From FEB-25 sp049287485 (GTDB lineage Bacteria; Chloroflexota; Anaerolineae; Anaerolineales; UBA4823): a DNA stretch of 64,000 nucleotides. A model generated the notes under the pieces. The model was not told the DNA's origin and made no database searches. It saw only the letters and a program-made list of their open reading frames with translations. The stretch covers positions 1 to 64,000 of the forward strand of contig JBAQFX010000232.1 of the NCBI GenBank assembly GCA_049287485.1, written 5' to 3'. Below, in pieces: positions 33,701 through 42,600 of this stretch. Both the position numbers and the translations under genes were made by a program. The number at the start of each line of letters is the position of its first letter. The first letter of the stretch is position 1.

Positions 33701-35332
33701 CGTGTAGTATTCTCCAGGGTCCTGCTCAACCAGGGTTGTCATCAATTCGCTTTCACGCTGGCAGGCCGCTCCGGTCTGAAAAAATGGCTGGTGCGTGGCA
33801 TATAAATCCAAACCAGTGACCACCATCATGATCACCAATACACCTTGAATCGATATAAACACAGTCCGAACAATACTGTGCTTTGTCATTGTCGCCTGCA
33901 TGGCCTTGTTCAAGCGCTGCCACAAGCTATCCAACCCCAAACCAGCCAACAGCACGATGGCAAAGCTGCCAAAGACCAGCGGACGCAAGAGATGCCTGAA
34001 TTGCAGTAAAAACTGGCTGTTCTCATAGAATGATCGCCAGGGCATTTGCTTCAAATCAATCCACAGCACCACATAAACCAGCAAGAGCAACGCAAAAATA
34101 ATGATCCGCCGTTTCCCCGGTCGGAAGGCAAATGGGGCAAACAGCGCCAGGATCAGGGGCGTCCAGCCAATGTAAGCATAATATTCTTCACGTGCTGGTA
34201 AGTCAGTGTAGGCATCGATCCGGTAAGTATCTTTGGAAGTGAAGTCCAGGAGGACCTGCTGTGGAGTTTGCGAGCCATAAACCCCGCTACCCATGTTCAT
34301 GCTTGAGGAAAACTGAATCACGGGTAACAGATGTATGGCTACCAGGCACAATGACAACATCCCCACTGCCGCATATGCACCCAGCATTTTCCAATCCACC
34401 TGGACGAAAGGTCGCTTGCGATGGATGCGCAGCACCACCACGATCACAAACAGCACCACCGCGAAAGCCAGGTAAAAAGCATAGTAGGAATCCCCTGAAA
34501 GGAACACCAAGGCCAGCGCCAGGGCAGACAATGCAATATACACCAGGCGCGGCGTACACCATAGCTGGTACAAACCCCATATGCTCCATGGTATCCAGGC
34601 AAAACCAAAAATAAACAGGTATTGACCTTGCAATGCATGCGCCAACGGCTGACCAGCAAAGGCAAACATCAGCGCCATCCAGGTGCGTACGATCCTGCTT
34701 AACCCCAGGGCTACACCTAGCTGCCTCATACCCAGCGCAGCCGCCAGGATGCTCAGGAACAGCGCAATCTTGAATCCATTTTGTACGCCCCATAAAAAGA
34801 TTGGAATCCCCACCAGCGGGTTCAAGGAGTGGAACATCGGGTCTGCCACATTCGGCTGTCCCGTATGTATCCATGGGTTCCAAATCGGGAATTGGTGAGC
34901 CTGGGTCACCGAGTTGTGGAAGACCCAGTCTAATGCCTGGAACATTTGCGATTCATTTCCAGGCAGCTCTTGTGTGCGATTGAAGTTCAGGAAGCTCTGG
35001 CAAAAGGAAAAGACTGCCAGGAACACCAGCAAAAGTTCCAGCACAGTCTGGGCGGTGGGAACGCGTTGGATAAAACCTGTCAGCCGGCTCAGCCCATCTA
35101 TGGGTTGGGTAGCCTCAGCAGTGGATGTTTGAGATTGGCTCTCCTGAGTATTTACAATTGGTTCTTCCGTCACCTGATCCTTGAGACTATCCTGCGCTAT
35201 TCCCGCTTCAGCTTCCCGTTTCTTTGAGTCTGTCTCGTTCCAGGTCGTCCAGCGCCGCAAAGCCACCACGACCAGCCCTGCTCCAATCAGCACAAAAAGC
35301 CATACCAGCCAGCCTGAATCGAAATTGATCAT
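30716..35332 (-). CDS. Large membrane protein: YfhO-like half fused to GT39/PMT-like half
   Basis: 1538 residues. The N-terminal half (about 1-760) has many membrane spans, an FNRTQELPGNESQMF loop, a long extracellular beta-rich region and the YfhO-type ending VTHDPGWRLFIDDRP with HQYQFIYRP. After a linker with RRPKKEAG the C-terminal half (about 870-1370) is a PMT/ArnT-like glycosyltransferase with FLGDEAAQTLYAETL (the acidic catalytic loop) and about ten further spans, then a beta-rich extracellular tail with ITLDGQPVTIRYSW. It likely moves lipid-linked sugar to a surface acceptor. Coupled to the polyprenyl GT2 by a four-base overlap. Confidence 0.85.
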   Translation of the reverse strand: MINFDSGWLVWLFVLIGAGLVVVALRRWTTWNETDSKKREAEAGIAQDSLKDQVTEEPIVNTQESQSQTSTAEATQPIDGLSRLTGFIQRVPTAQTVLELLLVFLAVFSFCQSFLNFNRTQELPGNESQMFQALDWVFHNSVTQAHQFPIWNPWIHTGQPNVADPMFHSLNPLVGIPIFLWGVQNGFKIALFLSILAAALGMRQLGVALGLSRIVRTWMALMFAFAGQPLAHALQGQYLFIFGFAWIPWSIWGLYQLWCTPRLVYIALSALALALVFLSGDSYYAFYLAFAVVLFVIVVVLRIHRKRPFVQVDWKMLGAYAAVGMLSLCLVAIHLLPVIQFSSSMNMGSGVYGSQTPQQVLLDFTSKDTYRIDAYTDLPAREEYYAYIGWTPLILALFAPFAFRPGKRRIIIFALLLLVYVVLWIDLKQMPWRSFYENSQFLLQFRHLLRPLVFGSFAIVLLAGLGLDSLWQRLNKAMQATMTKHSIVRTVFISIQGVLVIMMVVTGLDLYATHQPFFQTGAACQRESELMTTLVEQDPGEYYTQFFPNNVCLKPLLAAGARFLAPWYAWEDYRQLDGSLETRLVQAKQRYTIQPVSDPAPEGAILTAIQTDVYQVYYHPDSLPMAFSVSDAVLGQLNNGALRVEEVSQQVPYFDGPNKVQVNATGQANERLVVLVTHDPGWRLFIDDRPAPVLKISGYLAADMLPGTHQYQFIYRPRSYQIGVMLSLGGLAVAIFLIVFELRTALATWLQKMRRLLNAVRSFNLRDLLTRMRRPKKEAGVTRGMLVQTGAVYHQVAQSGGNISQATIELANPLDMEDGQLVNLIVEAPPLREDQQTAGAMLRTAWQRWRWATRSMLTALLKPLSLGGVLFSAALAVYLLTRLIGLSQFPISFLGDEAAQTLYAETLIDNHFRDPVSGIYFPLYVEAAGNRWTPLLPMYIQAATLSLFGKSVLVTRGTSVAVGLLAAIAIGLLLKQIFKARFWWVGVLLLAITPAWFLHSRTAYETVMTTAFFAMFLWFYLRYREQRSSVVPALIFGALTFYTYSNAQLIALGAGFLLLLSDFRYHWQQRKALLRATPVAALLALPFILFTLNKPSALGTHLRAVDSYWFHNIPLVEKVLTFLKNYLYGLSPAYWFFPNGADLPRHRMLDIAHLPISMLPFMIIGLGLCLWRFRDSRYRAVILAGLAVPLGASLVQIGITRVLAFVIPACILMALGMEWLWGQIRTRVHRALPEWLVAVPIFLILSGMSFGLLRNSLVNGPLWFNDYGLYGMQYGAIQIFEQTIPQYWSEDPDLHFRVSSVWANGTERYLTYFLTKEEQQKVDLISIDGLMSKKYDINANDIFVLTPSEYEKAAASEKFKSVELEKIIPYPDGTPGFYFVRLAYADNFDQLLEAEKAERRTLKEEEITLDGQPVTIRYSWLDMGVPSQIFDNDPFTLIRGMEANPFILELIFQQPRMIGGITLNLGAMDADLKVELTTQENQAPVYYQESYRQVAEGDILTLSFPNGSLPVTKMHLEIYSPFAGEVANIHIRELKLLP

Positions 35333-35460
35333 ACCCGTGGAGAGCGGCTACTGATGATCATGGTTCGCCGTGATGTGGCAAAGAAAGATATGGTTATAGA
35401 TTGGATAATCGTCGTTGGAACCACCATTTTTCGGATGGGCAAAAAGGTTGAGTGTGAATT

Positions 35461-36633
35461 TTAGCCGTGTAATCCTAATTCTAACCTAGAGATGACCAGG
35501 CGTTGAATTTCGCTGGTTCCTTCATATATCTCTGTGATCTTTGCATCCCTGAAATAGCGTTCCACTGGCAATTCCTTGCTGTAACCCATTCCACCATGGA
35601 TCTACACGGCCGCATGGGTAACAAACATCGCCGTCTCAGCGGCAAACAACTTCGCCATGGCTGCTTCGCGGGTAAAACGCTCACCTGTGGTTTTCGCTCG
35701 TTCTTTCGCCATGGCGGCGTTATACACCAGCAGGCGCGCCGCTTCGATCTGGGTTTTCATATCCGCGATTTTGAAAGATATACCCTGGAACTCGCCAATC
35801 TTGGAGCCAAATGCCTCCCGCTCCCGAGCGTATGCCACGCTGGCTTCGTATGCCGCTTCTGCAATCCCCAACGCCTGCGCTGCAATCCCAATCCGGCCAG
35901 CATCCAGCACGGTCATGGCAATCTTGAACCCTTCCCCCTCTTCTCCAAGCCGGTCTTCCAGCGAGCAGCGATAATCCTCAAACAGGATTTCGCTGGTGGC
36001 CGAGGCGCGTATTCCCAGCTTGGGCTCCTTCTTACCCCGAACAAAACCCGGCTTATTCGCATCAATTAAAAAGGCTGTGACGCCCCTATGTTTCTTTTCA
36101 GGAGCTGTTATGGTAAATAACACCACGTATTCAGCCACCGGACCACTCGTCACCCATGACTTGCGACCATTGATGACATACACCTCCCCCTCCCGCACCG
36201 CCCTGCTGCGCATTGTCCCCGCGTCTGAGCCAGACATGGGCTCTGTCAGCGAATATGCCCCGATGGACTTTCCGGAGGCCACTGCGGTCACGTATTTCTT
36301 CTTCTGCGCTTCCGTGCCAAACCTCAGGATGCCGTTGCAGAATAATGAGTTATTGACCGACATGATGGTGCCATGTGCCGCGTCCACTTTACAGATCTCC
36401 TCCAGAGCCAGCACATAAGCCAGGGTGTCCATTCCTGCACCACCGTACTGCTCAGGCACTTCGATCCCCATGAAACCCATTTCTCCCATTTTCTTGATCG
36501 TCTCCAAAGGGAATTCACCCGTCTCATCAAACTCTGCCGCCAGCGGGGCGATTTCTTTCTGGGCAAAGTTCCGTGCCGCCTGGATGATGCTTTCATGTTC
36601 ATCAGTAAACGGGAATAGTCCACTGCCAGCCAT
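35461..36633 (-). pseudogene. Acyl-CoA dehydrogenase interrupted by an in-frame amber codon
   Basis: Reading from the ATG at 36633 (five bases after GGAGG), 343 sense codons encode an acyl-CoA dehydrogenase: GLFPFTDEHESIIQAARNFAQ, PEQYGGAGMD, SLTEPMSGSDAGT, AREREAFGSKIGEFQ. A TAG at 35602-35604 then stops translation, where related proteins have CAG (Gln) before IHGG. The frame stays open for 46 more codons, IHGGMGYSKELPVERYFRDA and IYEGTSEIQRLVIS, to TAA at 35461. The catalytic Glu of IYEG lies after the stop, so the short product should be inactive. TAG is used as a normal stop in neighbouring genes (rarA, hom), so recoding is unlikely; mutation or sequencing error is more likely. Confidence 0.85.
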
Positions 36634-36780
36634 CTTTTCCTCCGTTTTCATTATGGGTCAGAATGATTTTTGATTATAGCATGGGAAGTATCTCCCATTC
36701 AATTTTTCACGCTTTCCCTATGACACTAGCAATCATTTGGGTTTATACTAAAGGCAGGGAGATGCTCAAGACGAAGCGAT

Positions 36781-38625
36781 ATGCTTTCCAAAATTAAAAG
36801 CACACTGATAGGCACTCCACTTCCCACCCACCAACTGTCAGAGAAACGGCTGAATAAAATCCGTGCCCTGGCGGCTTTTTCACCCGATGCCCTTTCATCA
36901 ATCGCTTACGCGAACCAGGAAATCTACCTAGGCTTAGTGGTGGCAGGAGCTGCCGGGCTGGGGTTAGCCTTGCCGATCGGTTTGGCAATCACCTTCCTTC
37001 TGGTGATTGTAGCCATGTCGTATTTCCAGACCATCCAGGGATATCCATCCGGAGGTGGATCTTATGTTGTCGCCCGTGAAAATTTAGGGACACTTCCAGG
37101 ACTGGTAGCCGCAGCAGCATTGCTGATTGATTACCTGCTAACCGCAGCGGTAAGCCTCACTGCCGGCGTGGAAGCTATTGCCTCTGCTTTTCCAGTTCTC
37201 TACAATATACGAATTGAAATCGCTCTTTCATTACTAGCCTTAATCACTATTGCCAACCTAAGGGGCCTTCGCGAGATAGGTACCTTGATGGCTATCCCGG
37301 TATACCTATTCCTAATTACTTACCTACCCATGTTAATTTTCGGGGCGATCCAGTTACTGATCCATGGCCGTGTGCCTCTTGAGACTGTGGCACCTGTTGC
37401 ATCCCAGCCTCTGACTCTTTTCCTGGTCCTACACACCTTCGCTACAGGCTGCACTGCCCTGACTGGTATCGAAGCTATCAGCAATGGGGTCCCATCATTC
37501 AAGCCACCTGAAGCCAAGAATGCCGGGCGGACACTGATTTCAATGGCTATCCTGATGGGTATTCTATTCACGGGGAGTATCGGACTGACACAATCCCTAG
37601 GAATTGTGTCAGAGGCTCATGAGACCATCCTCTCAGCCCTGGCGCGCCACTTGCTTGGCAATGGACCAGCCTATCTGTTGATCCAGTTTACTACCATGCT
37701 CATCCTGGCAGTGGCTGCCAACACCAGCTTTGCTGGTTTTCCACGTCTGGCAGCCATCCTGGCAAAAGATGGTTTCCTTCCGCGTCAGCTTACTGGACTG
37801 GGAGACAGACTAGTCTTCGCCAATGGGATCATTGCCCTGGCAGTTGCCACCGGTGCTCTCATTTTACTGTTTGGCGGCAATAGCCATTCCCTGATCCCGT
37901 TATTCGCTATTGGCGTCTTCCTGGCCTTTACCCTTTCGCAAGCGGGCATGGTCATCCATTGGTGGCGTGATCGCAGAAAACGGTACAGCTGGCTGCCTAA
38001 AGCCGCTATCAACGGTTTTGGTGCGATTGCCACGCTTATCACCCTGCTCATCATTGTGATCAGCAAATTCCTGGAAGGTGCCTGGATTACCGTGCTTCTC
38101 ATTCCACTTTTCGTAATTAGTTTTCAACGCATTCGCTCTCATTATCGAAGTGTTGGTAAGCAGTTAAGTTTGCGTGGCCTGCCACCTGACCTCAAACCAC
38201 TGCCTCCCTTGCGCCTGGTGGTGCCTGTCTCAGGCGTGCATCGCGGTATCATTGAAGCGATGGACTTCGCCCAATCCATTTCCAAACATGTCACCGCCAT
38301 CTATATTGAACTTGAACCTGGTGCGGGTGAGCAGATGCGAAAGGAATGGATCGCTTGGTGGCCAGATGTGCCCCTGGTGGTGCTCCCCTCGCCCTACCGC
38401 TCGATCATCCGCCCGTTAATCGACTATCTGGATGAAGATGACCGCATGCACAACGATGGCACATTGGCTGCTGTGGTTCTGCCAGAATTCATCCCTGCCA
38501 GATGGTGGCAGGCCTTATTGCATAACCAGACCAGCTTGCTGATTAGAACCGCACTGCTTTACCGGCGCCAAACCAAAGGCTTTCAACGCATTATCATCGA
38601 CGTTCCATACCACCTGAAGAAATGA
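36781..38625 (+). CDS. APC family amino-acid permease
   Basis: 614-residue transporter of the amino acid-polyamine-organocation superfamily. A short cytoplasmic N-terminus with LPTHQLSEKRLNKIRALAAFSPDALSSIAYANQE, about twelve membrane spans to about residue 450, and the hallmark GYPSGGGSYVVARENLG in the first region. The cytoplasmic C-terminus (about 480-614) is long and resembles the universal-stress-like tail of related permeases, with PLRLVVPVSGVHRGIIEAMDFA. The transported substrate is unknown. The next gene begins 18 bp after its stop, so a dipeptide or amino-acid scavenging unit is plausible. Confidence 0.9.
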   Translation: MLSKIKSTLIGTPLPTHQLSEKRLNKIRALAAFSPDALSSIAYANQEIYLGLVVAGAAGLGLALPIGLAITFLLVIVAMSYFQTIQGYPSGGGSYVVARENLGTLPGLVAAAALLIDYLLTAAVSLTAGVEAIASAFPVLYNIRIEIALSLLALITIANLRGLREIGTLMAIPVYLFLITYLPMLIFGAIQLLIHGRVPLETVAPVASQPLTLFLVLHTFATGCTALTGIEAISNGVPSFKPPEAKNAGRTLISMAILMGILFTGSIGLTQSLGIVSEAHETILSALARHLLGNGPAYLLIQFTTMLILAVAANTSFAGFPRLAAILAKDGFLPRQLTGLGDRLVFANGIIALAVATGALILLFGGNSHSLIPLFAIGVFLAFTLSQAGMVIHWWRDRRKRYSWLPKAAINGFGAIATLITLLIIVISKFLEGAWITVLLIPLFVISFQRIRSHYRSVGKQLSLRGLPPDLKPLPPLRLVVPVSGVHRGIIEAMDFAQSISKHVTAIYIELEPGAGEQMRKEWIAWWPDVPLVVLPSPYRSIIRPLIDYLDEDDRMHNDGTLAAVVLPEFIPARWWQALLHNQTSLLIRTALLYRRQTKGFQRIIIDVPYHLKK

Positions 38626-38643
38626 CGAAGGAGTAAAGATCAT

Positions 38644-39468
38644 ATGAAAATCCTCATCGCTGCTGATATGGAAGGAATCACCGGCGTCACCAATTGGGAC
38701 CAGGTCGACCCCGCTCATGCTGAATACCCACGCTTTCGCCGTTTGATGACTAATGATGTCAATGCCGCGGTGCGCGGCGCATGTGACGCCGGTACTAACG
38801 AAATCCTGGTCACCGATGGGCATGCTTACGGCTCCAACATCCTGGTCGAGGAGCTTGACCCGTGTGCCCATCTGATCTGTGGCAATCATACTCCCCTGGC
38901 CATGATCCAGGGCATCGGGCCTGATGTCAATGGAGTCATTTTCATTGGTTACCACGCCCGCGCCGGTAGCCAGAACGCCATCCTGGACCATACCTGGTCC
39001 AGTCGCCGGGTGGCCAACCTGTGGCTGAATGATATCCTGGTGGGCGAATATGGCCTGAATGCCGCCGTCGCTGGGCATTTCAACGTCCCGGTGCTCATGA
39101 TCACTGGTGACCAGACCGCCTGCGCCCAGGCTGCCGAGCTGCTTGGTAATATCGAGACGGTCATCGTCAAGACCGCCCTTAGCCGTATGGCAGCTGAATG
39201 CCTGCCACCCCAGGTTTCCGAAGAGCTGATCCAAAAAGCTGCCAACCAGGTGGTGAAGCGCCTGAAAGCTGGTAAAGCTCCCGCCCCTTTTAGCGTTTCC
39301 TCTCCGGTGCGGATCACCCTTGACTTCATCAGCTCCGACCAGGCCGACCAGGCTGCCCTGCTGCCCGGCTCGAAGCGCGTGGATGGCCGGCGCCTCACCT
39401 TCACCGCTGAGGACATGCTGGCCGCTTATGCTGCCTTCCAGGCAGCCATCGCCCTGGTGAGCCTGTAA
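38644..39468 (+). CDS. M55 family metallopeptidase, D-aminopeptidase (DppA)-like
   Basis: 274 residues. Metal-binding residues are in MKILIAADMEGITG (Asp8, Glu10), VTDGHAYGSN (His), FIGYHARAGS (His) and GEYGLNAAVAGHF (Glu), matching the DppA dizinc site and its decameric self-compartmentalising fold. It removes D-amino acids from short peptides, as in cell-wall peptide recycling. A GAAGGAGTAAAG ribosome site precedes the ATG. The adjacent permease may import the substrates or export the products. Confidence 0.93.
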   Translation: MKILIAADMEGITGVTNWDQVDPAHAEYPRFRRLMTNDVNAAVRGACDAGTNEILVTDGHAYGSNILVEELDPCAHLICGNHTPLAMIQGIGPDVNGVIFIGYHARAGSQNAILDHTWSSRRVANLWLNDILVGEYGLNAAVAGHFNVPVLMITGDQTACAQAAELLGNIETVIVKTALSRMAAECLPPQVSEELIQKAANQVVKRLKAGKAPAPFSVSSPVRITLDFISSDQADQAALLPGSKRVDGRRLTFTAEDMLAAYAAFQAAIALVSL

Positions 39469-39606
39469 GCCGCCCATAGCTGGAGCGTAAAAACCAAACC
39501 TTTTCTCGGGAAACTTGGCATTTACACTCTATAGAACTGCACAATGTTAGGTGGATTGCCATTTTGGCACCCATGCTGCTCTCAAACTCCCTTAAACTAA
39601 CTATGC

Positions 39607-39612
39607 TATAAT
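39607..39612 (+). promoter_or_regulatory. Probable -10 box of secA
   Basis: TATAAT lies 21 bases before the secA ATG, so transcription would begin about 15 bases upstream of the start; that short leader holds the AAAGGG ribosome site. No clear -35 hexamer is present. Confidence 0.5.
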
Positions 39613-39633
39613 CCCAACCCAGAAAGGGTATCT

Positions 39634-42600
39634 ATGCTTAAGAAATTCGTCACCATCCTGGGTGGTGACCCTAACAAACGAGCTATCAGCAAATCGAACG
39701 AGCTTATCGACCAGATCAACAGCCTGGAGCAACAGTTCGAGGCGCTGAGCGACGAAGCTTTGTACGCCAAGACCGCTGAATTCAAGAAGCGCCTCACCGA
39801 AGGTGAAACCCTCGACGACCTGCTGCCGGAGGCCTTCTCCGCAGTGCGTGAGGCCAGCAAACGTACCAATGGGCAGCGCCATTATGACGTGCAGCTCATT
39901 GGCGGCATCTCCTTGCACCAGGGCAAGATCGCCGAGATGAAGACCGGTGAAGGCAAGACTCTGGTGGCCACGCTGCCGCTCTATCTGAACGCCCTTACCG
40001 GGCGCGGCACCCACCTGGTCACCGTTAACGACTATCTGGCTCGACGTGACGCCCGCTGGATGGCACCCATCTACCATACCCTGGGCTTGAGCGTGGGCGT
40101 GCTGCAAATGGCCGCCCGCACCGAGAACGGCAAGAAAGCCTTCCTGGTCGACCTTGAAAAGACCTCCCCGCATGAAGACCAGCACCAATTGCGCCTGGTG
40201 GACCGGGCCGAGGCTTACGCCGCCGACATCACCTATGGCATCAACTCCGAGTTCGGCTTCGACTACCTACGTGATAACATGACCATGCGCCTGGATGAGC
40301 GCGTCCAGCGCGGCCATTATTACGCCATCGTGGACGAGGTGGATAACATTCTCATCGATGAAGCCCGCACCCCGCTCATCATCTCCGGCCCTGCCCAGGA
40401 TGATGCCGAATGGTATGTGCGCATGGCCCAGATCGTGCGCTCGCTGCGTGCCGAGGATATCGAGCTCAACGAGCGCGACCGTAATATCAACCTCACCGAG
40501 ATCGGTGAGATCCATGTCGAGGACCTGCTGGGCATGGCCCTGCGCGACCCCGACCGCCCAGAGGACGTCACCCCCGAGCAGGCCCGCCTGATGGGTTTCC
40601 TTGAGCAAGCCCTGCGCGCCCAGTACCTGTTCAAGCGCAACAAGGACTACCTGGTGCAGGCCGGCAAGGTGGTCATTGTGGATGAGTTCACCGGGCGCCT
40701 GATGCCCGGAAGACGATGGTCAGATGGTCTGCACCAGGCCGTGGAAGCCAAAGAAGGCGTGCGCGTCCAGGCCGAGAACGTCACCTATGCCACCATCACC
40801 ATCCAGAACTACTTCCGCATGTACGAGAAGCTATCGGGCATGACCGGTACCGCCCTCACTGAAGCTGAAGAGTTCGACAAGATATACCAGCTGGAGGTGA
40901 TTGCCATCCCCACCAACCTGGAATACCAGGCCTCCCTGGAGGGTTCGCCCCTCATCGTGCTCGAATCCAAGGACGAGCAGGGTTACAAGTACCGCTATTA
41001 TGCCCTGCAAGATGACCCTGAAAAGAAAGCGGTCTTCTTCCAGCGCAAGGACTATCCGGATGTCATCTACCGCACCGAGGAGGTCAAGTTCCGCACCATC
41101 ACCAGCGAGATCCTGCGCTTCCATGCCATGGGGCGCCCCATGCTGGTGGGCACCACCTCCGTTGAGTTATCAGACCACCTCTCCACCCGGTTGAGAGCTG
41201 AGCCACTGCGCAAGCTGGCCCAGGTGGCTATTTTACGCCAGGCCTGGCTGGAGCAGAACAACCGCGAGGAAGATGGGCGCCTGATTGAAGAACTGCAACC
41301 CTTCAACGCCCCGCTCGACCAGTTGCAGGTGCCCGAAATGCGCAAGATGGCTCGCGAGTTGGGCATCTCCTTCAACCCTGAAGACCCCGAGAACCTGCCC
41401 CGCTTGCTGCAGGTGCTCGACCTGACTGAAGCGGACGCCGAGCGCCTGAAGGCCGACCTGCAATCGGGCATCGCCCACCAGGTGCTCAATGCCCGTAAGC
41501 ACACCGAAGAATCGCAGATCATTGCCGGGGCAGGGGCGTTTGGTGCCGTCACCATCGCCACCAACATGGCCGGGCGTGGTGTGGATATCAAGCTGGGCGG
41601 CGAGCTGCCCGAAAGCGTGGTGGATTCGGTCAACCGCGTGCTGCACCGCTCAGGTATCGATAACCCCTATGACCTGCGCCATGAAGAGCGCCGCCAGACG
41701 CTTGCCGAGCTCTCCCCCGACCAGCTCGGCATTTACCAGGACGATATAGACCGCTTCCTGGGCTACATGCAAGATATGGAGCGGGTGAAGGAGCTGGGAG
41801 GCCTGCACGTGATCGGCTCCGAGCGCCATGAAGCCCGCCGCATCGATAACCAGCTACGCGGCCGTGCCGCCCGCCAGGGCGACCCCGGTTCATCGCGCTT
41901 CTACCTTTCCCTAGAAGATGACCTGATGCGCCGCTTCGGTGGTGGGCAGGTCGAATCGATCATGCAGCGCATGAAGATCGACGATGCCGTGCCCATGGAA
42001 GTGGGGTTGGTCAGCCGCCTGGTGGAGCAATCCCAAACCCGCGTGGAGGGCGCTAACTTTGACGTGCGCAAGCACCTGCTCGAGTATGACGACGTGCTCA
42101 ACACCCAGCGCCAGCGCATCTATTCTCAGCGCGATCTCATTTTCACCAAGCAGGACCTCTCAGAGGATGTGACCGAGCTGTTGAAGACCGAGATCAACCG
42201 CCGCGTGCCTGAATCCCTGGCTGACGATGAAGGTCCCTGGAAGCTGCTCGCCTGGCTGGACCAGATTCAACCACCGCTCGACCTGGGTGGCATGCTCTTC
42301 CCCTCCTACTCCCTCAAGCTGTTGCTCGACCATCTTTCCAGCCAGCAAAAGGGGTATGCCTCACCAGCGGAGCTGCGCGATGCCCTGGTTGGCCTGGCGG
42401 GTGAAGCTTTACAGGCCGAGGAAGAACACTTGCTTCGCACGGTCAACAACCTGCTGGATACGACCCGTGAGCGCCTGGAAAGTCAGCTGAAAGAACGCCT
42501 GGATGCCCTGGATACCTTTTTCGAGGGGCTATCCCTGGGCGAAGGCGAAGATAGTGCCCCGCGTAGCCCGCGTGAGTTGCTGGATGAGCTGGTGGGCATG

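Noticed and set aside
35602..35604. TAG read as pyrrolysine or another amino acid
   Set aside because: TAG is used as a genuine stop in several genes here (rarA, hom), and no pyl gene is in the window; mutation or error is simpler.
38515..39477. 320-codon open frame on the minus strand over the DppA-like gene
   Set aside because: Antisense shadow of a clear M55 peptidase with conserved metal ligands.
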